Shown piece by piece: positions 46,119 to 59,358 of a stretch of 64,000 bases of DNA. Position 1 is the stretch's first letter. Every line of letters starts with the position of its first letter. Source of the DNA: Clitopilus passeckerianus (taxonomy: Eukaryota; Basidiomycota; Agaricomycetes; Agaricales; Entolomataceae). The translations under genes were made by a program, and so were the position numbers. Under the pieces are notes generated by a model, which worked only from the letters and a program-made list of their open reading frames with translations, did no database searches and was not told the DNA's origin. The DNA lies in contig CALYLX010000066.1 in assembly GCA_944990035.1 (NCBI GenBank), forward strand, positions 496,001 to 560,000, read 5' to 3'.

Positions 46119-49100
46119 ATGAACCTCTCAGACTCTGCTTTCCTCGCTTCGCGCCTCAATAATCTTTCCATGGCGTCGGAGAGGCGCCCTTCTTACGATT
46201 ATTTGGGCTTTGAAGGAAGCAAGACCTATTCGCCTATGCCGTTATACAGTTCGGATTCTGGAGAAGTGGCCACCATCATCGACGCCTTCTCTCCTCGTCC
46301 GTACATGGCGGAGAGCATCTCGCCTCCTTCTTCTAATAGTAGTGACTCTGGCTGCCACTCGTCCCAGTCCTCATCATCGTCAAGGGTCTCGTTTGAAACC
46401 TTCTTCCACACTCGTTCTCGAGTGATAAAGGTATGTGGCGCTATTTTCTCCGCTGTCGGGTGGATTGACCGACGATACGCTTAGCTCTTCAATTTGCCAC
46501 GGACAGCCGAAGGGCTGGTGTCCGCGTTATTTCTTCCGCAAAGTGTATGTCTACGATGCTTTACATGGGCCATCACGCGTAATACTTACGCCAAGTGTTC
46601 GGGTAGCACTTTTCTGGACCAATCCCCAGACCTGTCGAACTGTGGGCTTTAAAGTCTGATCCGATGGTAGCTCACCCTGAAACCATTTGGGCTGTCTACG
46701 CAACACACGAAGAGGTGAGCGGTATTCTCTGGTTTGTTTATTTTCGACTCTCTACTCCGCACTGGACGTGTCTGAGCTCGACGCGTTCTGATTGGCTTTC
46801 CTTATTTGGTGCGAAACGCCTGAATTGTGGTCTCGTGATGTGACTACTGGTCGCGTCTTGCCCAGGCACGGCTTCCACGCCGTCACGGAGTTTTGGAGAC
46901 AGCAACCAGGACTGAGCCTCCCTTAGCGACACTCTTGCACTGTGATCATGCTGTTTTTCTCAGTTCATCGTTTCTCCGTGGTTCCCGTACGACGCTCATG
47001 ATGTCGAAACTCTTATATCCAACTGGATCCTTGTCATGATCTGTTTCGAACCTTGGCTTACGCTTTGACCATTACCCAGGCTTCATCTGCCCTTTCTCTG
47101 TCTGGCCCAGTGTTGTCAGTAACTACCGCTCTCGAGAGCGATCTTCATCCACTGAGCTTATTCCGGCGGGTTTCGCTCAGCACCGGAGTAAGTCCCGTGT
47201 TACGTACCCCTGATTTCCTCCACTTCTCTCACACTGCAACATTCTCTTCTTTTTGAAGGCGCCAGCGCAGGTTGCTTCGCACCCTCACCCTTCTCTACGT
47301 TTTTCTGCATCTCATCCCAGCCTTCCTTTCATTCAATCGGTCTCGGATCGCACGCCTGGCATGGAATATGGAGATTACACTATCTCGTCTAACCCACCTA
47401 ATCCCAAGAACAGCTTCAGACTGGGCGATTGGATGTACGTTCTCTTCCTCCTCGTCGTCATTGGCATCGGTATCTCCCACTCTCTCCATTCTGCCTTCTT
47501 TCTATGCCAATCACCCTACCATGAGGAATACCTCTTTTGGTCATATGTCTTGCATTCGATCATCCGCGAGTCATAACCTTCCAGATTTGCTGATATCTTT
47601 CTCCACAGGTGCAATTCGCCGAAATGTGCCGCACATAACTTTGGGTGAGTTGAATAATCCAGGCGTCATATGCTTCTCGCGATGCGTGGCGTTGTCCCGC
47701 ATAAGAACCTCAAGGGTTCACCTTTTTATGCTCTCGATTCCTCTTGGAACGACCCTCTAACAGCATGCTGACCTCCACCTTTCCTTGCATGGTTCTTCAT
47801 AGGCGCAACCTTTCTTGCATAGGATGCGGATGTCCACGTTCCTCCAGCGGAACAACGCCGCCACAGCCTTCTCAGCAGCCTTATGCTTCAAGTCGCGCCA
47901 ATTCCTCGCCACGTTTTGCTGCTTATCAGCAGAGTCTACCCACGTCGTTACCCAGTCCACTCCCCCAGTCAAGTTTCTTGCAAGCGCAGCAACCTAGTCC
48001 CCCTTCGTCTTCATCTTATCCGCAGCCACAGCGTTCTCATGGTGGTCAACTTCCTCATCATCATCAAACCTCGTACCCATCGGCAGTTCCAACGCCACCA
48101 CCCAAGACCGCCCATCCGTTGCTAACCCCGTCGGGACGGGCCTTCGCTACTGGAGGCAAAGTTCTGAATGTTTCTACAGACCCATTGTCTCCGTGTATCA
48201 TGTGGTGGCCCGACAATGAACCACTACCGGAGCAAGGTCAAATCCGACCCGGGAGCCTTACTGGAGTCCATGTGAGTTTCGCGTCCTCGATGCTTTCCGA
48301 ATATGATGCTGAATGTCGTGTTTTTAGCAACCGCCGATACTGAACACGGGTAATAAGGGTCCTATTACGCATGTGGGTGTCATACTTCATCATGTGAATG
48401 CAGTATTTCTGATTTCATTTCAACCAGCAACCTGGCGATTGGGTATGCAAGAAATGTAATTACCTAAACTGGAGGAGGAGGAAGGTCTGCCAGACATGCC
48501 TACCTTGTAAGTCCTTGTAACTTCCGCCGCTTTCAATTCACTAAGCTTCATGTTTTCCCAGACGCCGAAGGCAACGGCGATTCTATCTCGGCCGCAGTAC
48601 AGGCTGAACGTATTCACCTGCTTCAGACTGTTCTAGCTCATACGCAGGGTCAAGTCGACAGGTCGCAACCTCTTCCGATCCCCCACGCACCTCGGTCACA
48701 CTCCCTTACACCACCTCAGCCGACTCCTTCTCTTGTCAACTCATCACCAAGCCAGAACTTTGTTCAGCGCTCTCACTCTAACGTCGACCTTGCCTCCCGT
48801 TATGCCAATACCAGTCCTATTTATCAAACATCTGGCCTTCAGCGCCAGCCCTCACCTCTCTACTCGACCGGTCCGAGCCCTTCAAGCATCTCCCTAGAGG
48901 AACCCGCACCCCTTCTTCCATCCTTCTTGCAGGACATTGTCCAATCACCCGCACTTTCACCCACGTCCACCTCTTCTGCGGACCTGTCCCTTGAGGATTA
49001 CAATTATGACGATCTCCTGTCAGCGACGACTGCAAAGATGAACTATGCGCTTAGCCTTAATGGCGACAAGAAGCAGCAGATGATGGACGATTCCATTGCA

Positions 49101-49232
49101 AATATTTGGCGTTTCGACGGCGAAGAAAGCAAGTCGCTAGGCTCCTTCGCCCTTCCTGTCAAGCAGGAGTACGTTCGCGTGGGAGAGAAACATGCTCGCG
49201 ATATACCTCGTGCTCAACTGATTACCTCGTGA
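46119..49232 (+). CDS. RanBP2-type zinc-finger RNA-binding protein (Nrp1-like)
   Basis: Two RanBP2 zinc fingers, which usually bind single-stranded RNA: RLGDWMC+NSPKCAAHNFG with RNLSCIGCGCPR, and QPGDWVCKKCNYLNWRRRKV with CQTCLPY. The N-terminal part is serine-rich, then LFNLPRTAEGLVSALFLPQ, RPVELWALKSDPMVAHPE and TIWAVYATHEE joined to ASSALSLSGPVLSVTTALES. Inferred exons: 46119-46430, 46485-46544, 46607-46714, 47080-47187, 47269-47434, 47609-47644, 47803-48271 and later ones. The third intron (46715-47079) is about 365 bases, several times longer than any other here. The C-terminal half is Pro/Ser/Gln-rich and disordered, ending in an acidic stretch (LSLEDYNYDD). Resembles yeast Nrp1, a stress-granule RNA-binding protein; the resemblance is by architecture. 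Confidence 0.78.
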
Positions 49233-49832
49233 AGGTTGTGAGTGCCTTGTCTTTACTTCTTACTGCCTTCTTCTTACGACTCTTTCCAGGTATTTGTATT
49301 GTGTTAGATTATTTATTGTCAAGACGCCTCCGCCTTTTTGCCTCTATACATGCATCGGGGGTGAGAGGCAAGGATGGATAAAAAGTACTGATAGGGAGTA
49401 ATTTCAGTTGGGAACTCATGCATCATATTTTTGGGACGTTGCGAAATCCTTCGCTTTCTTTTTTCTTTCGCTTTCTTTTTTCTGTATCTTGGTGGAAACC
49501 TCTCGTTGTTTACTCTACCGTTTGGTCATAATCTTCCCGAATCTTGGTCCTTTTGGTGACATCCTTCATCTGCTAGGCTTGCAGTACCTAGTTATCGCAG
49601 TTACATCGCAGTCGATTTGCATCTCATACGCTTTTTTACTTGTTTCGCACTTCAATCTAGGCATAGAAGGCATTTGCAATGATATTATTATTATTATTCA
49701 TGAATTCGTACCAGGCTCCTTCCCCAAACATATGCAAAGATCAAACCAGCTTCGCCCAAACGCGTTTACGCGTCGTGAAGCCTCTCTTGGCAATGTTCGT
49801 GCCATCCTCATCGGCAACGACCAACGGCTCTT
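49233..49832. other. Intergenic region upstream of APC1
   Basis: 600 bases, T-rich at the start. A frame overlapping from 49408 and a 70-codon frame at 49679 are open but lack motifs; they end in other frames inside APC1 and were not used. No promoter element is clear. Confidence 0.45.
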
Positions 49833-52800
49833 ATGTCAGGACCGCCTCTTTCATTTCCATTGCATGGTTCAACGACTTCAGCTGCCGATGAATACTTAAC
49901 TCGTTTTACACCAAAACGCGATCTCCCTTCATCAAGCGATTCTGACCTCTTGAAAGCAATCCGCAATGCTTTACGTGGCGCAGACACAGAAGCATCGTCA
50001 AAGATACATTCTACGACATTCTCATACAGTGGTGATCCAAATGAGGAGGAGTTGGCATGGAACAGCCATGCTGTTGTGCTGAGTCGCGGTGGGGTAATCC
50101 AGAGGAAATGGAGTTTCCAAGAGGAAAAGCAGTCTATTCAGTGGGCTTGCTTGGGGTGGTTGGAACAGTATACGTCCACCAATCCTTCATCTTCGCATGC
50201 TGCACCTCAAGTACCAACGGACCCTACTTCACGACTATCAGAAGAAAGCCGTACGTTTGGGCCGTTTGCACAGATTCGCCAGGCCAAGAAAACCGATGCT
50301 GGTACGCTCACTCGAGAGCCTGCAGTCTTCGTCTTCCTACGAAGCATAGGCCGGATATATCTCAGAAATGGCTTGGATTTCACTTTTGCCTTGCCATTTG
50401 TCGTACGTAAAGCATGGCCACTTCATCCTCATGGAGTGATGATACAGAGAGTTCTGGAACCTAGTGAAAGACTGGAGGCGGAAACAAGTGGCGACGACAT
50501 CCTTCCAACCATATTCACTATTACCAACCCTTTCGCAGAAGCTGCAGCTGTTGGGTTGACGAGTGGTATCATCGGTGGTTTTGACAAGACTCCTTCTGTC
50601 CTCAAAGACGAGGCCGAAGTTTCCACGTGCCCATTACGTTCAATACCGCCAACCGAAATGGTTGTATGGACATCAAGTCAGGGACCAGGCTCTATGGAAG
50701 ATATTGCCCTCACCGTCGATGTAGAGAAGAGATTATTCTCCATCTGGAGATATACCTATCAGAAGCCCAAGGACACGCCCGTAACCCTTAGCCAAACGAC
50801 TCCAAACGTCAATCTGAAGAAACGTCAGTCACTCATCGGAGGCCACAGTCGTCGATCCTCCGCTGCTTTCCTAGGACCTACCTTTTCTCCGAAAACTCGC
50901 ACTCCAGAGACTTCGCCGCTTGCTGCATTCTCTGACCTTCCCGCCTTAGCTTCGCTCCCAGGGATGCCAGCTGCCCTTGCTGCTACTCAGTCACTTGGAT
51001 CCTTTGGTGCTGGTGGATCATCCCAACCGTCCGGACATTCAAGAATGAGACGCAGTTCTCTGACTCGCAATGACCTCAGCATGACAATGGACAGGATGGC
51101 ACTTGGAGGGAGGATGGACGGCGATGCAGCGCTTATCCCTGTAGAGCATGGACGGATGAAGGCATCCTATTGGATGGAACGCCTGTTCACCACTCAGATA
51201 GACCAGGCGAAGTAAGGAGTTCTGATACTTCGTCAGAGCAGCATCGCTAACATCTATACAGCGCTCAGTCTTGGCGAGAAATTCAAGCAACAATCTTCGA
51301 CCACCGCTGGGATGGCTCTTCGGAGCGGTCGTTATTAGGCATCTGCCTCCCGAAGACCCAATTGCTATCAATATACTCTCTTACCCCCGACGCCGATCGC
51401 ATCCTTAGGGTTGGCCCAGTCGCACAGACTACGGCAATATCTATCACATCACTCCAGATTACTCGCCCAGACATCTGGGATCTTCTCACTGTCAAGCCTG
51501 ACCATTCTCTCGTTGTGCTCGCCCACGGAACGAAAGAATCCCCCATTAAAGTGCATCCTTACACTACGGACTGGACAGATGAAAACTCCCAAATGTCCGT
51601 AGATGCCAGTCCCCAAACCTCAATTCCCCACAGTTCGATTGCATGCGTAGAAGCTGATGCACGTTCTTCTGTGCGTGTAGCATTCGAGGATGGTAGCAGT
51701 GCTCGAGTCACTCTGGACCTGGTACCCAAAGACTCCCTCACATGTTTGTGCCTACGAACGCTTGCTTTAGCCATGCCTTCCGATGACTTCTTCCGATTTC
51801 ACCAGGAATTCCTGCGCAACTGGTTTTCAAAAGGGTTATCTCCTGCACCGGAACTCGAGTTCGAAGCACTCACACAAACCGTCTATTCTTTCTTCGGACT
51901 CCATCCTTCGAAACCGGTTGAACCAACAGACTCTTGGGCGGCCATTGGCCGTTCACCTTCCCATCAGCGTTTTTATGAAGATCCTGTGATGAAGAAACTT
52001 CAAGGTCCTCCTCCGTCAAGCTACGTCAATCACCCGCCTTCGCCGAGCTCCAATGCAATGTTGGCCCCTGTACTTTACGCATTTCACGTCCTGGCAGAAG
52101 ACCTACGGCTTACGGTAGACACTTATCAGTCCTTGCTCCGATTGGCACCTGTAGTTTGTCAAATGGCTTTAGCCATACGCCCCGAATGGGCTGACTACTG
52201 GAAGAGGCTTTGCCCAGATGCCATGGATATCTGGCCTCATTATGGAATCATCTGTGAGTTCACACCCGATGCGCTGGATGTTTCTAAACCTCAATATTCT
52301 CCTAGCTGCCGACTCGGTGAATGATCGAATCCCTATCTGGCCGCCAGACATTTCCGCCGTAATGTATGGGCGTTTGAGCAATCCAGACTGGCGGGTTCCA
52401 TGGACTGAACCCGAAGATATAGCCACGAGTTTTGGCATTTCGCCATCTTTCGCCTTCGGAAGATCAACTCCACTCAAGAACGGTTCAAGATTGAAGGATC
52501 TCTATCAGGAGCTCTCCGACAGCACCGTGAAAGAGACTTACAAGAGAGCTGAGAACGCAATGCATCTCATGGTCACTTCCAAGATTGAACCGGAATACTT
52601 CGACCGGCTCCCTATTGGTCTTGCTGCGCCTCTCAGAGAAGCCTCTCGTACCTGTCAGCTGGCACCTCCCGGCGATTGGCCACTCTCAGCGTACAGTTCT
52701 ATAGGGCGGAATGACCTATCTGCATCCGCTCATATGGGACCAGACGTGCTGTATAACGATGGCTACAAGCAAGCAAAGGACTTCATCGTAAGTACCCCAT

Positions 52801-55800
52801 CCAAGTTCTTGACATCCAGAGGCTTATCAGACTTCTGCTCGCTTTTCAGAACCCCTCACACCATCAGGGTATCGGGGAAATCATCCAGGAAGCCAATGCA
52901 GCAGTCGCCGGCCAACTGAGTGCTGTCTCCGGCGTTGAGCTTGACTTGTCAGACTTTACCGATATACGATTTGGTCAAGACCGGCGGCTCGAGGAGGTAG
53001 CTCGCATGCTCAACTCCTCGAAGATTCCTTCTGTCAAGGCTGCCGAGCGTCCCGAACTGAAGTATGTTATTTTGCTTGTATTCTATGGTGCATAATCTAA
53101 CAGTAGTTCAATAGTGAACACGATCAAGGCAAAGAGTATCAAAATCAGGCCATCAGAATTGCAGAACGTACACTTGCCTTGCCCTTTGGCCGAGCCATAT
53201 TCACTTTTGGCTCTATTCCTACTGTCACGCGTGAAGCGTATTCCATTCCTAAAATCGAGTACACCGTCCGCATACAGCCCTTGAACATGACACTTGCCCC
53301 CGAACCTGGAAAGATCCCAATGGAATCCCTCAATTGGGGAGACTTCCACAACGGTGTAGCAGCGGGTTTACGAATCTCCCCTTTCTCTGGACAAATAGAG
53401 AGTTCTTGGATAGCATTCAACAAACCATCGGATCTCACCCCGGAACACGCTGGATTCCTGTTCGGTCTTGGCCTAACGGGACATCTCCGGGAAATGCTCA
53501 CCTGGCATACCTTCAGCTACCTAACCCCGAAACATGACCTGACTTCCATCGCAATTCTCCTCGGCCTTTCGGCTGCAAACATGGGCAATGGGAACCAGCA
53601 TGTAACAAAGTTACTGGCCGTCCATACGCCAGCCTTACTTCCGACACCGTCCGTTGACCTCAATGTATCACTGTTGACGCAGGGCGCTGGCCTTGCTGGC
53701 GTTGGTCTGCTTCACATGGGAACCAAAAACCGGAGAATGGCAGAGGTCTGCCTCAATCAAATCAGCCGACGAGATCTTGTTCAACCGGACCTCAGCAACG
53801 AACACAGAGAAGCCTACACATATTCGGCAGCCATTGCATTGGGCATGATCATGCTCGGGAAAGGCTCTGCCATTCCTGCAGACATGTCTCTTGTCTCGCG
53901 GTTGAGCATTCTAATTCATGGAGACGTCAGCATAAGCAAAGGGCTAAGCAAGTTACCACCATTTGACATCAACCTGACTTCGCCAGCCGCCACGATTGCC
54001 CTCGGATTTATGTATCTCAAAACAGAACGAAAGGACATCGCAGATATCCTTGCGATACCGGACACAATACTGGCGTTGAATCGGATACAACCTAGCTTCC
54101 TCCTGGTTCGCGTAATTGCGAGGGCCTTGATTATGTGGGATGAGATTTCACCTACGGCCGAATGGCTCATGTCGCAACTACCTGCACCATTCCGTGCAGC
54201 TGTGGATGCCCAAGGAAGGGGTGAACCCCTTGATGACGCCATTGAAATAGCTTACTACAACATTCTTGCCGGAAGCTGTTTCGCCATCGGCCTGAAGTAT
54301 GCAGGTACTGCCCGACAAGCAGCATACATGATGATCATTCGTCATTTCGACATATTTACTCGCCTGGTCTACTCCAATGGTGAGCAAATGTAAACAGATC
54401 GTATTGGGTTCACTCCTAATGTTTCGTTATAGGGCCTGCTTTCGAGCATAAAATCAAGCGTTCTGCTTATAGGGATGGGCTTAATCTTATTTCTACGGCT
54501 TTAAGTATGGTCATGGCTGGCACTGGCGAAATAACCTGCTTCCGCCGCCTGCGGTATGCCTACGGAATGTACCAGCAGACCATGTTCAACCAGCAATTCA
54601 AGTATGGCATTCACATGTCCATCCACATGTCCATCGGGCTTCTATTCCTGGGCGGTGGTCGTTTCACCCTTGGCACCTCCAATGCGGCGATTGCATGCAT
54701 GACAACCGCATTCTTCCCCCGATTCCACCACACTTCCGCAGACAACAAGAGCTACCTGCAGGCTCTTCGTCATTTATGGGTGCTTGCGGTGGAACCAAGA
54801 TGTCTGGTCGCGCGAGATGTGGACACCTCTGAGATCGTCTATCTCCCGATCAAAATGACCGTCAAAGAAGGTACCGAAGTTGCTACAACACAGCTCATTT
54901 CGCCTACATTGATTCCGGACCTCGACAAACTTCTATCCGTCCGTGTTGATACCCCACGTTATTGGCCATTTTACCTCGATATCGAGCGCATCCCACATCA
55001 TAAGGAGACATTGTTGCACAACCAAACTTTGTTCGTCAAGCGCCGCACGGCGTTCCTCAGCTATACGGAAGATCCAAGAGGTAGCCGAAGCTTGTTCGTT
55101 CGATCAGGCGCCTCTGCTGGTGATGCAGCGACACTTGACTTCCCGCAGATGACGGACACCCAAGTTCATCCAGCCGGAGACTTGGCTGAATTCATCACGT
55201 CCTTTTCCAACGATGTCCTCTTCCTCGCCTTCGCGGCCCACCTATTTGACGATAGCAAATCGGAAAACCGGCAGATACTTAGCAACTATTGCCACGCCGC
55301 ACTTCTCGACAGCATTCTCCAGGACAAACCCCAGACGCTTCAGACACATCTCACACTACTCCGATATAGGCAAATGACCCCAGCCTCACGATATTTCCAA
55401 CTACACCTCCAAGACCTACGATTTGCGACGGACTTCTATTCAAAGATATACGAACGGCGTTTCAGTGGTCGTTCTGAGAACAATCAACGGCCAGGTCTCA
55501 TTCGGGAGAGCACTGTGGCTGCAGCACTTCATGCACTTGACGAAAAGTTGGACGCCATCCGCTCAGCGCCCGACTTCCAAGCTGTTCTCGGCTTGTATGC
55601 ACGGGGCGAGCCATTACCCAAGCTTGAACAGACCTCAGCTGGCTATCTTGCCTTCTACCTCCTCCGAAACGCTGTGCCCGTATCGACACTCCTTGTCATA
55701 CTGAAAAGGCTCGCTCGTGATGCACATACTCAGTGCATAGGGGCACCAGCACCTGAGGGCACGAACGATACAGTAGGGCTTGATTTAGGCATAAAAGAGG

Positions 55801-55901
55801 TTCTGCATGCGACAGGAACGAAGATGACCACGTCATTAGGATCTGGATGGTCTCTGCGGTCTCTGGATGAGATCATTGAAGCATGGAAACTCACCTCGTA
55901 A
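49833..55901 (+). CDS. APC1: Anaphase-promoting complex subunit 1
   Basis: Largest scaffold subunit of the APC/C ubiquitin ligase. Start MSGPPLSFPLHGST; N-terminal beta-propeller region (ELAWNSHAVVLSRGGVIQRK, VFLRSIGRIYLRNGLDFTFA, VVWTSSQGPGSMEDIALTVD), a serine-rich segment with SP/TP sites (SLIGGHSRRSSAAFLG, SPKTRTPETSP), then LLSIYSLTPDADRILRVG. The helical and PC-repeat region includes INKPS-type VAAGLRISPFSGQIESSWIA, HAGFLFGLGLTGHLREMLTW, LTSIAILLGLSAANMGNGNQ, GVGLLHMGTKNRRMAEVCLN and FKYGIHMSIHMSIGLLFLGG with GGRFTLGTSNAAIACM. Five introns keep frame (for example ATC ATC T|GTGAGT...CTAG|CT GCC). The length, about 1,930 residues, is normal for fungi. The serine-rich segment is a candidate for mitotic phosphorylation (inference). 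Confidence 0.93.
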
Positions 55902-56129
55902 CATCAGGTGTTTGTAGGGTTGAATCAAGATCCATCTATTATTTTTGTAATTTTTGCAACCACTGCATTTATGATACATGCATACAACCACCAGAATTGA
56001 TACAAATTGTGAGAGCCTCTAACCAATACATGCATATCTTTGTACAAAATTTGTTGTGGAATGGAACGAATACAGGTATTGATGGCATGTTAGTTCGTCG
56101 TCTGAATTGACGTCCTCAGTTGGCTACGT

Positions 56130-58059
56130 TTAAGCAAAGAGTCTCTTGGTATAGCTGAGGGAAAGGAGGTCAGAACTTGTGAACATATAGGCCAAAATAA
56201 CTCACGAGTTCAGGCCATGTACACCACCCTCGACCTGAGCGCTGGCAGTCCTCAATTCAAACCTGACATTACCCGACTTCACCTCGTTCTGCAGAGAGGC
56301 GACACTCTTGACGCCAATATCCTGCAACGAGTGCTGGACTCCAGTGTAGAGATAAGGCAAGAATGCCTTGACGCTTCCCTTGTCCTGAACGTCTCCAGAG
56401 ACACCCTGGGCCACTTTGACGGCGCTGCTCTCGGAGAAGTACCGAGAGGTAGCAGCGTTCTCGACGGTATTGTCCTTCTTGGGATTGGGGTATTTCCCCG
56501 GGAGGGCTTTGGCTTTTGCCTGGCCCTGCTCCATGGCTTCTAAGCTTCCCATACCACGGTAGGTCTTCACACGCTTGCCTTCATGGTAGAAGTACTCGCC
56601 AGGGGCTTCCTCAGTGCCAGCGAGGAGACCACCCATCATGACAGCACCCGCTCCAAGGGAGAGTGCCTTGACAATGTGTCCGACGTTACCGATCCCACCA
56701 TCAGCAATGGTAGGAACTCCAAATTTGCTAGCGAATTCGGAGACGGCATAGACGGCGGTAGCTTGGGGTCGACCGACAGCCATGACCTCCTGCGTGATGC
56801 AGATAGACCCGGAGCCCATGCCAATACGGAGTCCATCAGCACCAGCAGCGATAAGGGAGGCGGCCTGCTCGCGTGTGACCACGTTTCCAGCGATAACCTC
56901 GAGGGAGGGGTAGGTGGACTTGATCCATTTGATCATATCGATCTGGAATACGGAGTTGCCTTGGGATGAATCGAGGACGACAATGTCGAGGCCGGCATCT
57001 ACGAGCAATGCGAGGCGGTCGCGATCGTGAAGTCGTGTGCCGACAGCTGCGGCAGCGTATAGCTGTTTGGTGTCGGCGCGTTTGGAAGCCAAGGGGTACG
57101 ACTGGTTCTTGAGGAGATCGGACCGGGCAAGAAGGGACACGAGACATCCCTTACCGTCGACGATGGGGAGCTTCCCTTTTTTGGAGTCGCGAAGGATATC
57201 GTTTGCCTCGAGTAGGGTGATACCCTGAGAGGCGGTGACAAGATCCGTGGTCATGACCTCTGACAGGACTGTCTGCGGGTCGCGGAATTGGATGTCGCGT
57301 GCCGTGACAATGCCCAGGAGTTTTCCGCCTAGATTGCCGTTATCTGTCATGAAAAGGGATGTCAGTCATTCTGGTCATGAGAGAACCATGAAGGAGAATG
57401 AAATGGATCAGATAACACAAATGATTATCCGCAAACCACACGTTGTGCACGCGTTTACTCAGCAGAACGAAGGTTGTGAGGAAATATTCTCATCTCGACA
57501 ATGCATTCGAAAATATGGTAATAAGATGTTGAGCTCACCTGTGATAGGGATACCACTGTAGCCGAGCTTGGCCTTGATGTCCAGGACATCCTCGACGACA
57601 TTGGATGGTGACAGGACAACGGGGTCCGTGATGAACCCGTTCTCGTGCCTCTTCACAGCTCGGACCATAGCCGCTTGGGCCTCAGCAGATTGATTGTGAT
57701 GGATAACACCAATGCCTCCTAGCAACTGCGTTGAACCGTCAGCATAGGAGAGCAGAGGATTACGGATGTATCCTCACCGCCATTGCGATAGCCATGTTGG
57801 TCTCGGTGACAGTGTCCATTGGGCTACTGAGGAAGGGAGTCTTCAAGGTAACATTCCGAGTGATGCGACTCTCAGTTACGACGTCTGAAGCAGGGAAGTC
57901 GATCTTTCCCGGAAGCAGGAGGAAGTCATTATAGGTTAGGCCTCCCTGGACCTGAGAGTCCATGAGCTCAGAGACGGCTAGCCCATCGAGACGTTTGTAA
58001 GACTCGAGAACGTCGAGAGCAGTAGCGGCATTGAGAAATTGGGAGGTTTGGTCAGGCAT
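56130..58059 (-). CDS. IMPDH: Inosine-5'-monophosphate dehydrogenase
   Basis: Oxidises IMP to XMP with NAD+, the rate-limiting step of GMP synthesis. The start [20 protein letters not shown] is followed by [17 protein letters not shown], the substrate block [15 protein letters not shown], a CBS pair ([40 protein letters not shown]), the NAD/IMP region [14 protein letters not shown], the catalytic loop [17 protein letters not shown] with its Cys, [37 protein letters not shown] and [10 protein letters not shown]. The reading frame seems to end at HGLNS-TGA (56202), but that TGA lies in a canonical GTGAGT donor; splicing to a 25-base last exon (56154-56130) adds YTKRLFA and restores the family C-terminus. 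Earlier introns separate IAMA/LLGG and GIPIT/DNGN. The start codon is 127 bases from the divergent DAM1 start. Confidence 0.95.
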
Positions 58060-58185
58060 GCTAGTGGGCAGAATTGCCAGCCTGAAAAATAAAAAGTTGC
58101 TCAGTTTTATATCTCCTTTATTTGCTTCGGAGTGATCTGCCAAACAATGCAGTCGCGTGTCACGTGCCTGTCATTAACCAAGTTC
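58060..58185. promoter_or_regulatory. Short bidirectional promoter, IMPDH / DAM1
   Basis: Only 126 bases lie between the two start codons as chosen, so both genes must share promoter sequence or the DAM1 start lies further upstream (in-frame Met at 58132 and 58147). No TATA box was seen. Confidence 0.5.
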
Positions 58186-59339
58186 ATGCCCACCACACAG
58201 ACGCCGCACAGAACACCGCTGAAGCGCGTTTCAGTCGGTTCTCTCTTTCGTTTATCGCGTTCACAAGCATTTCCAGATGCACCACATGGACTAGGGTGGC
58301 TTGAGCCGGCTATGGCAGAGTTTGTCGATGAGACCGAGGCGCTTCAAGCAAATGTGGAAGGCTTGAAGAATCTAAGCGAATCTTTGGAAACATTCAACGA
58401 GTCGTTCGCCAGTTGGCTCTATGTAATGAACATGAACGCACTCACAACGGACTGGCCGCAAGTATGTAAAGCGATCCACCATGTAATTGCGTAAAACTCA
58501 CCGTTGAGCAGGCACCGACCGGTGCATCATTCATGCTGGCTCGGCGACGAGCAGGTATGTTCAAAACAGACGCTCTGGAGGAGTATTAATTCATTTTATC
58601 GATAGAGGAAGACGCACTACGCGCCATAGAAGAGATGCAAGCTCAGATGTCTGCTGCAGCCGCTCGAGAAGCAGAAATTCAGCAAGCATTGGCAGCAGAT
58701 CGGACTGCTATGACGGAGGCTACAGACGCAGAGACAACGACCTATCCAGGGAACCTGTCCACGACATCGGGTCTGACTGCGAAGAGCTCGACTGGTTTGC
58801 CAAAGAAGAAGGTTGGAAAACCGAAGATGACTGCGAAAGAGAAGAAGGATCGTGCTGTACGTACTTTCGCGAACATTATCAGTGGTAGCTTAATGACGAG
58901 GATGCATCTTAGCTCGAGCTCGAGAGGATCATATCTTGTCTGCCCTTGGAATTCCGTGGTAACGATCCAGTATGTTGTTCCCCATTGCACTGAGCCTGAT
59001 TCTGGAATTTCGCTCATGTCCTCTCATAGAGTCTGCGCAGGAGTATGGAAGCGGTCATAGAAGGATTGCTTGACGCACCTTCGAAAGCCGTTAAATGTAA
59101 CTTCGATTTATGGACTATAAATCCCCCTCGTACTGACTGCTTTCCTCCAGTGACAGATCTCATCAAACCTCCAGATTTGAACCAGGCTAGGGTTAATAAA
59201 TGCCTTATCGCTCTCGTCAACCGCAAGGCTGTGCGCAAAGACAACAGTACGGTATGTCAAAGTTGCACATCTCCCATACAACCGACTGGCTGATAAGTTG
59301 TAGGGCACCGTTCTCTACCACTGGGTAGGGATCCCATAA
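58186..59339 (+). CDS. DAM1: DASH/Dam1 kinetochore complex subunit Dam1
   Basis: Part of the DASH ring that couples kinetochores to microtubules. Start MPTTQTPHRTPLKRVSVGSL is chosen because family members begin with a TPHRTPL-like basic stretch. The conserved Dam1 block is WLEPAMAEFVDETEALQANV, ESLETFNESFASWLYVMNMN and ALTTDWPQAPT (spliced). Then an Ala/Glu-rich helix (AEEDALRAIEEMQAQMSAAA), a basic region (LPKKKVGKPKMTAKEKKDR), and after two introns LELERIISCLPLEFRGNDP and LRRSMEAVIEGLL. The last exons give LNQARVNKCLIALVNRKAV and GTVLYHWVGIP-TAA at 59339. Ser/Thr and Lys/Arg near the N-terminus could be Aurora B sites (inference). The C-terminal part beyond the Dam1 block is longer than in yeast minimal descriptions, and its splice structure is less certain. 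Confidence 0.8.
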
Positions 59340-59358
59340 AGTATCGCCCACGACAGAA

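Noticed and set aside
46715..47079. Frameshift in the RanBP2 zinc-finger gene
   Set aside because: First suspected because no frame continued after ATHEE; a single long GT-AG intron joins it in phase to ASSALSLSG, so no lesion is needed.
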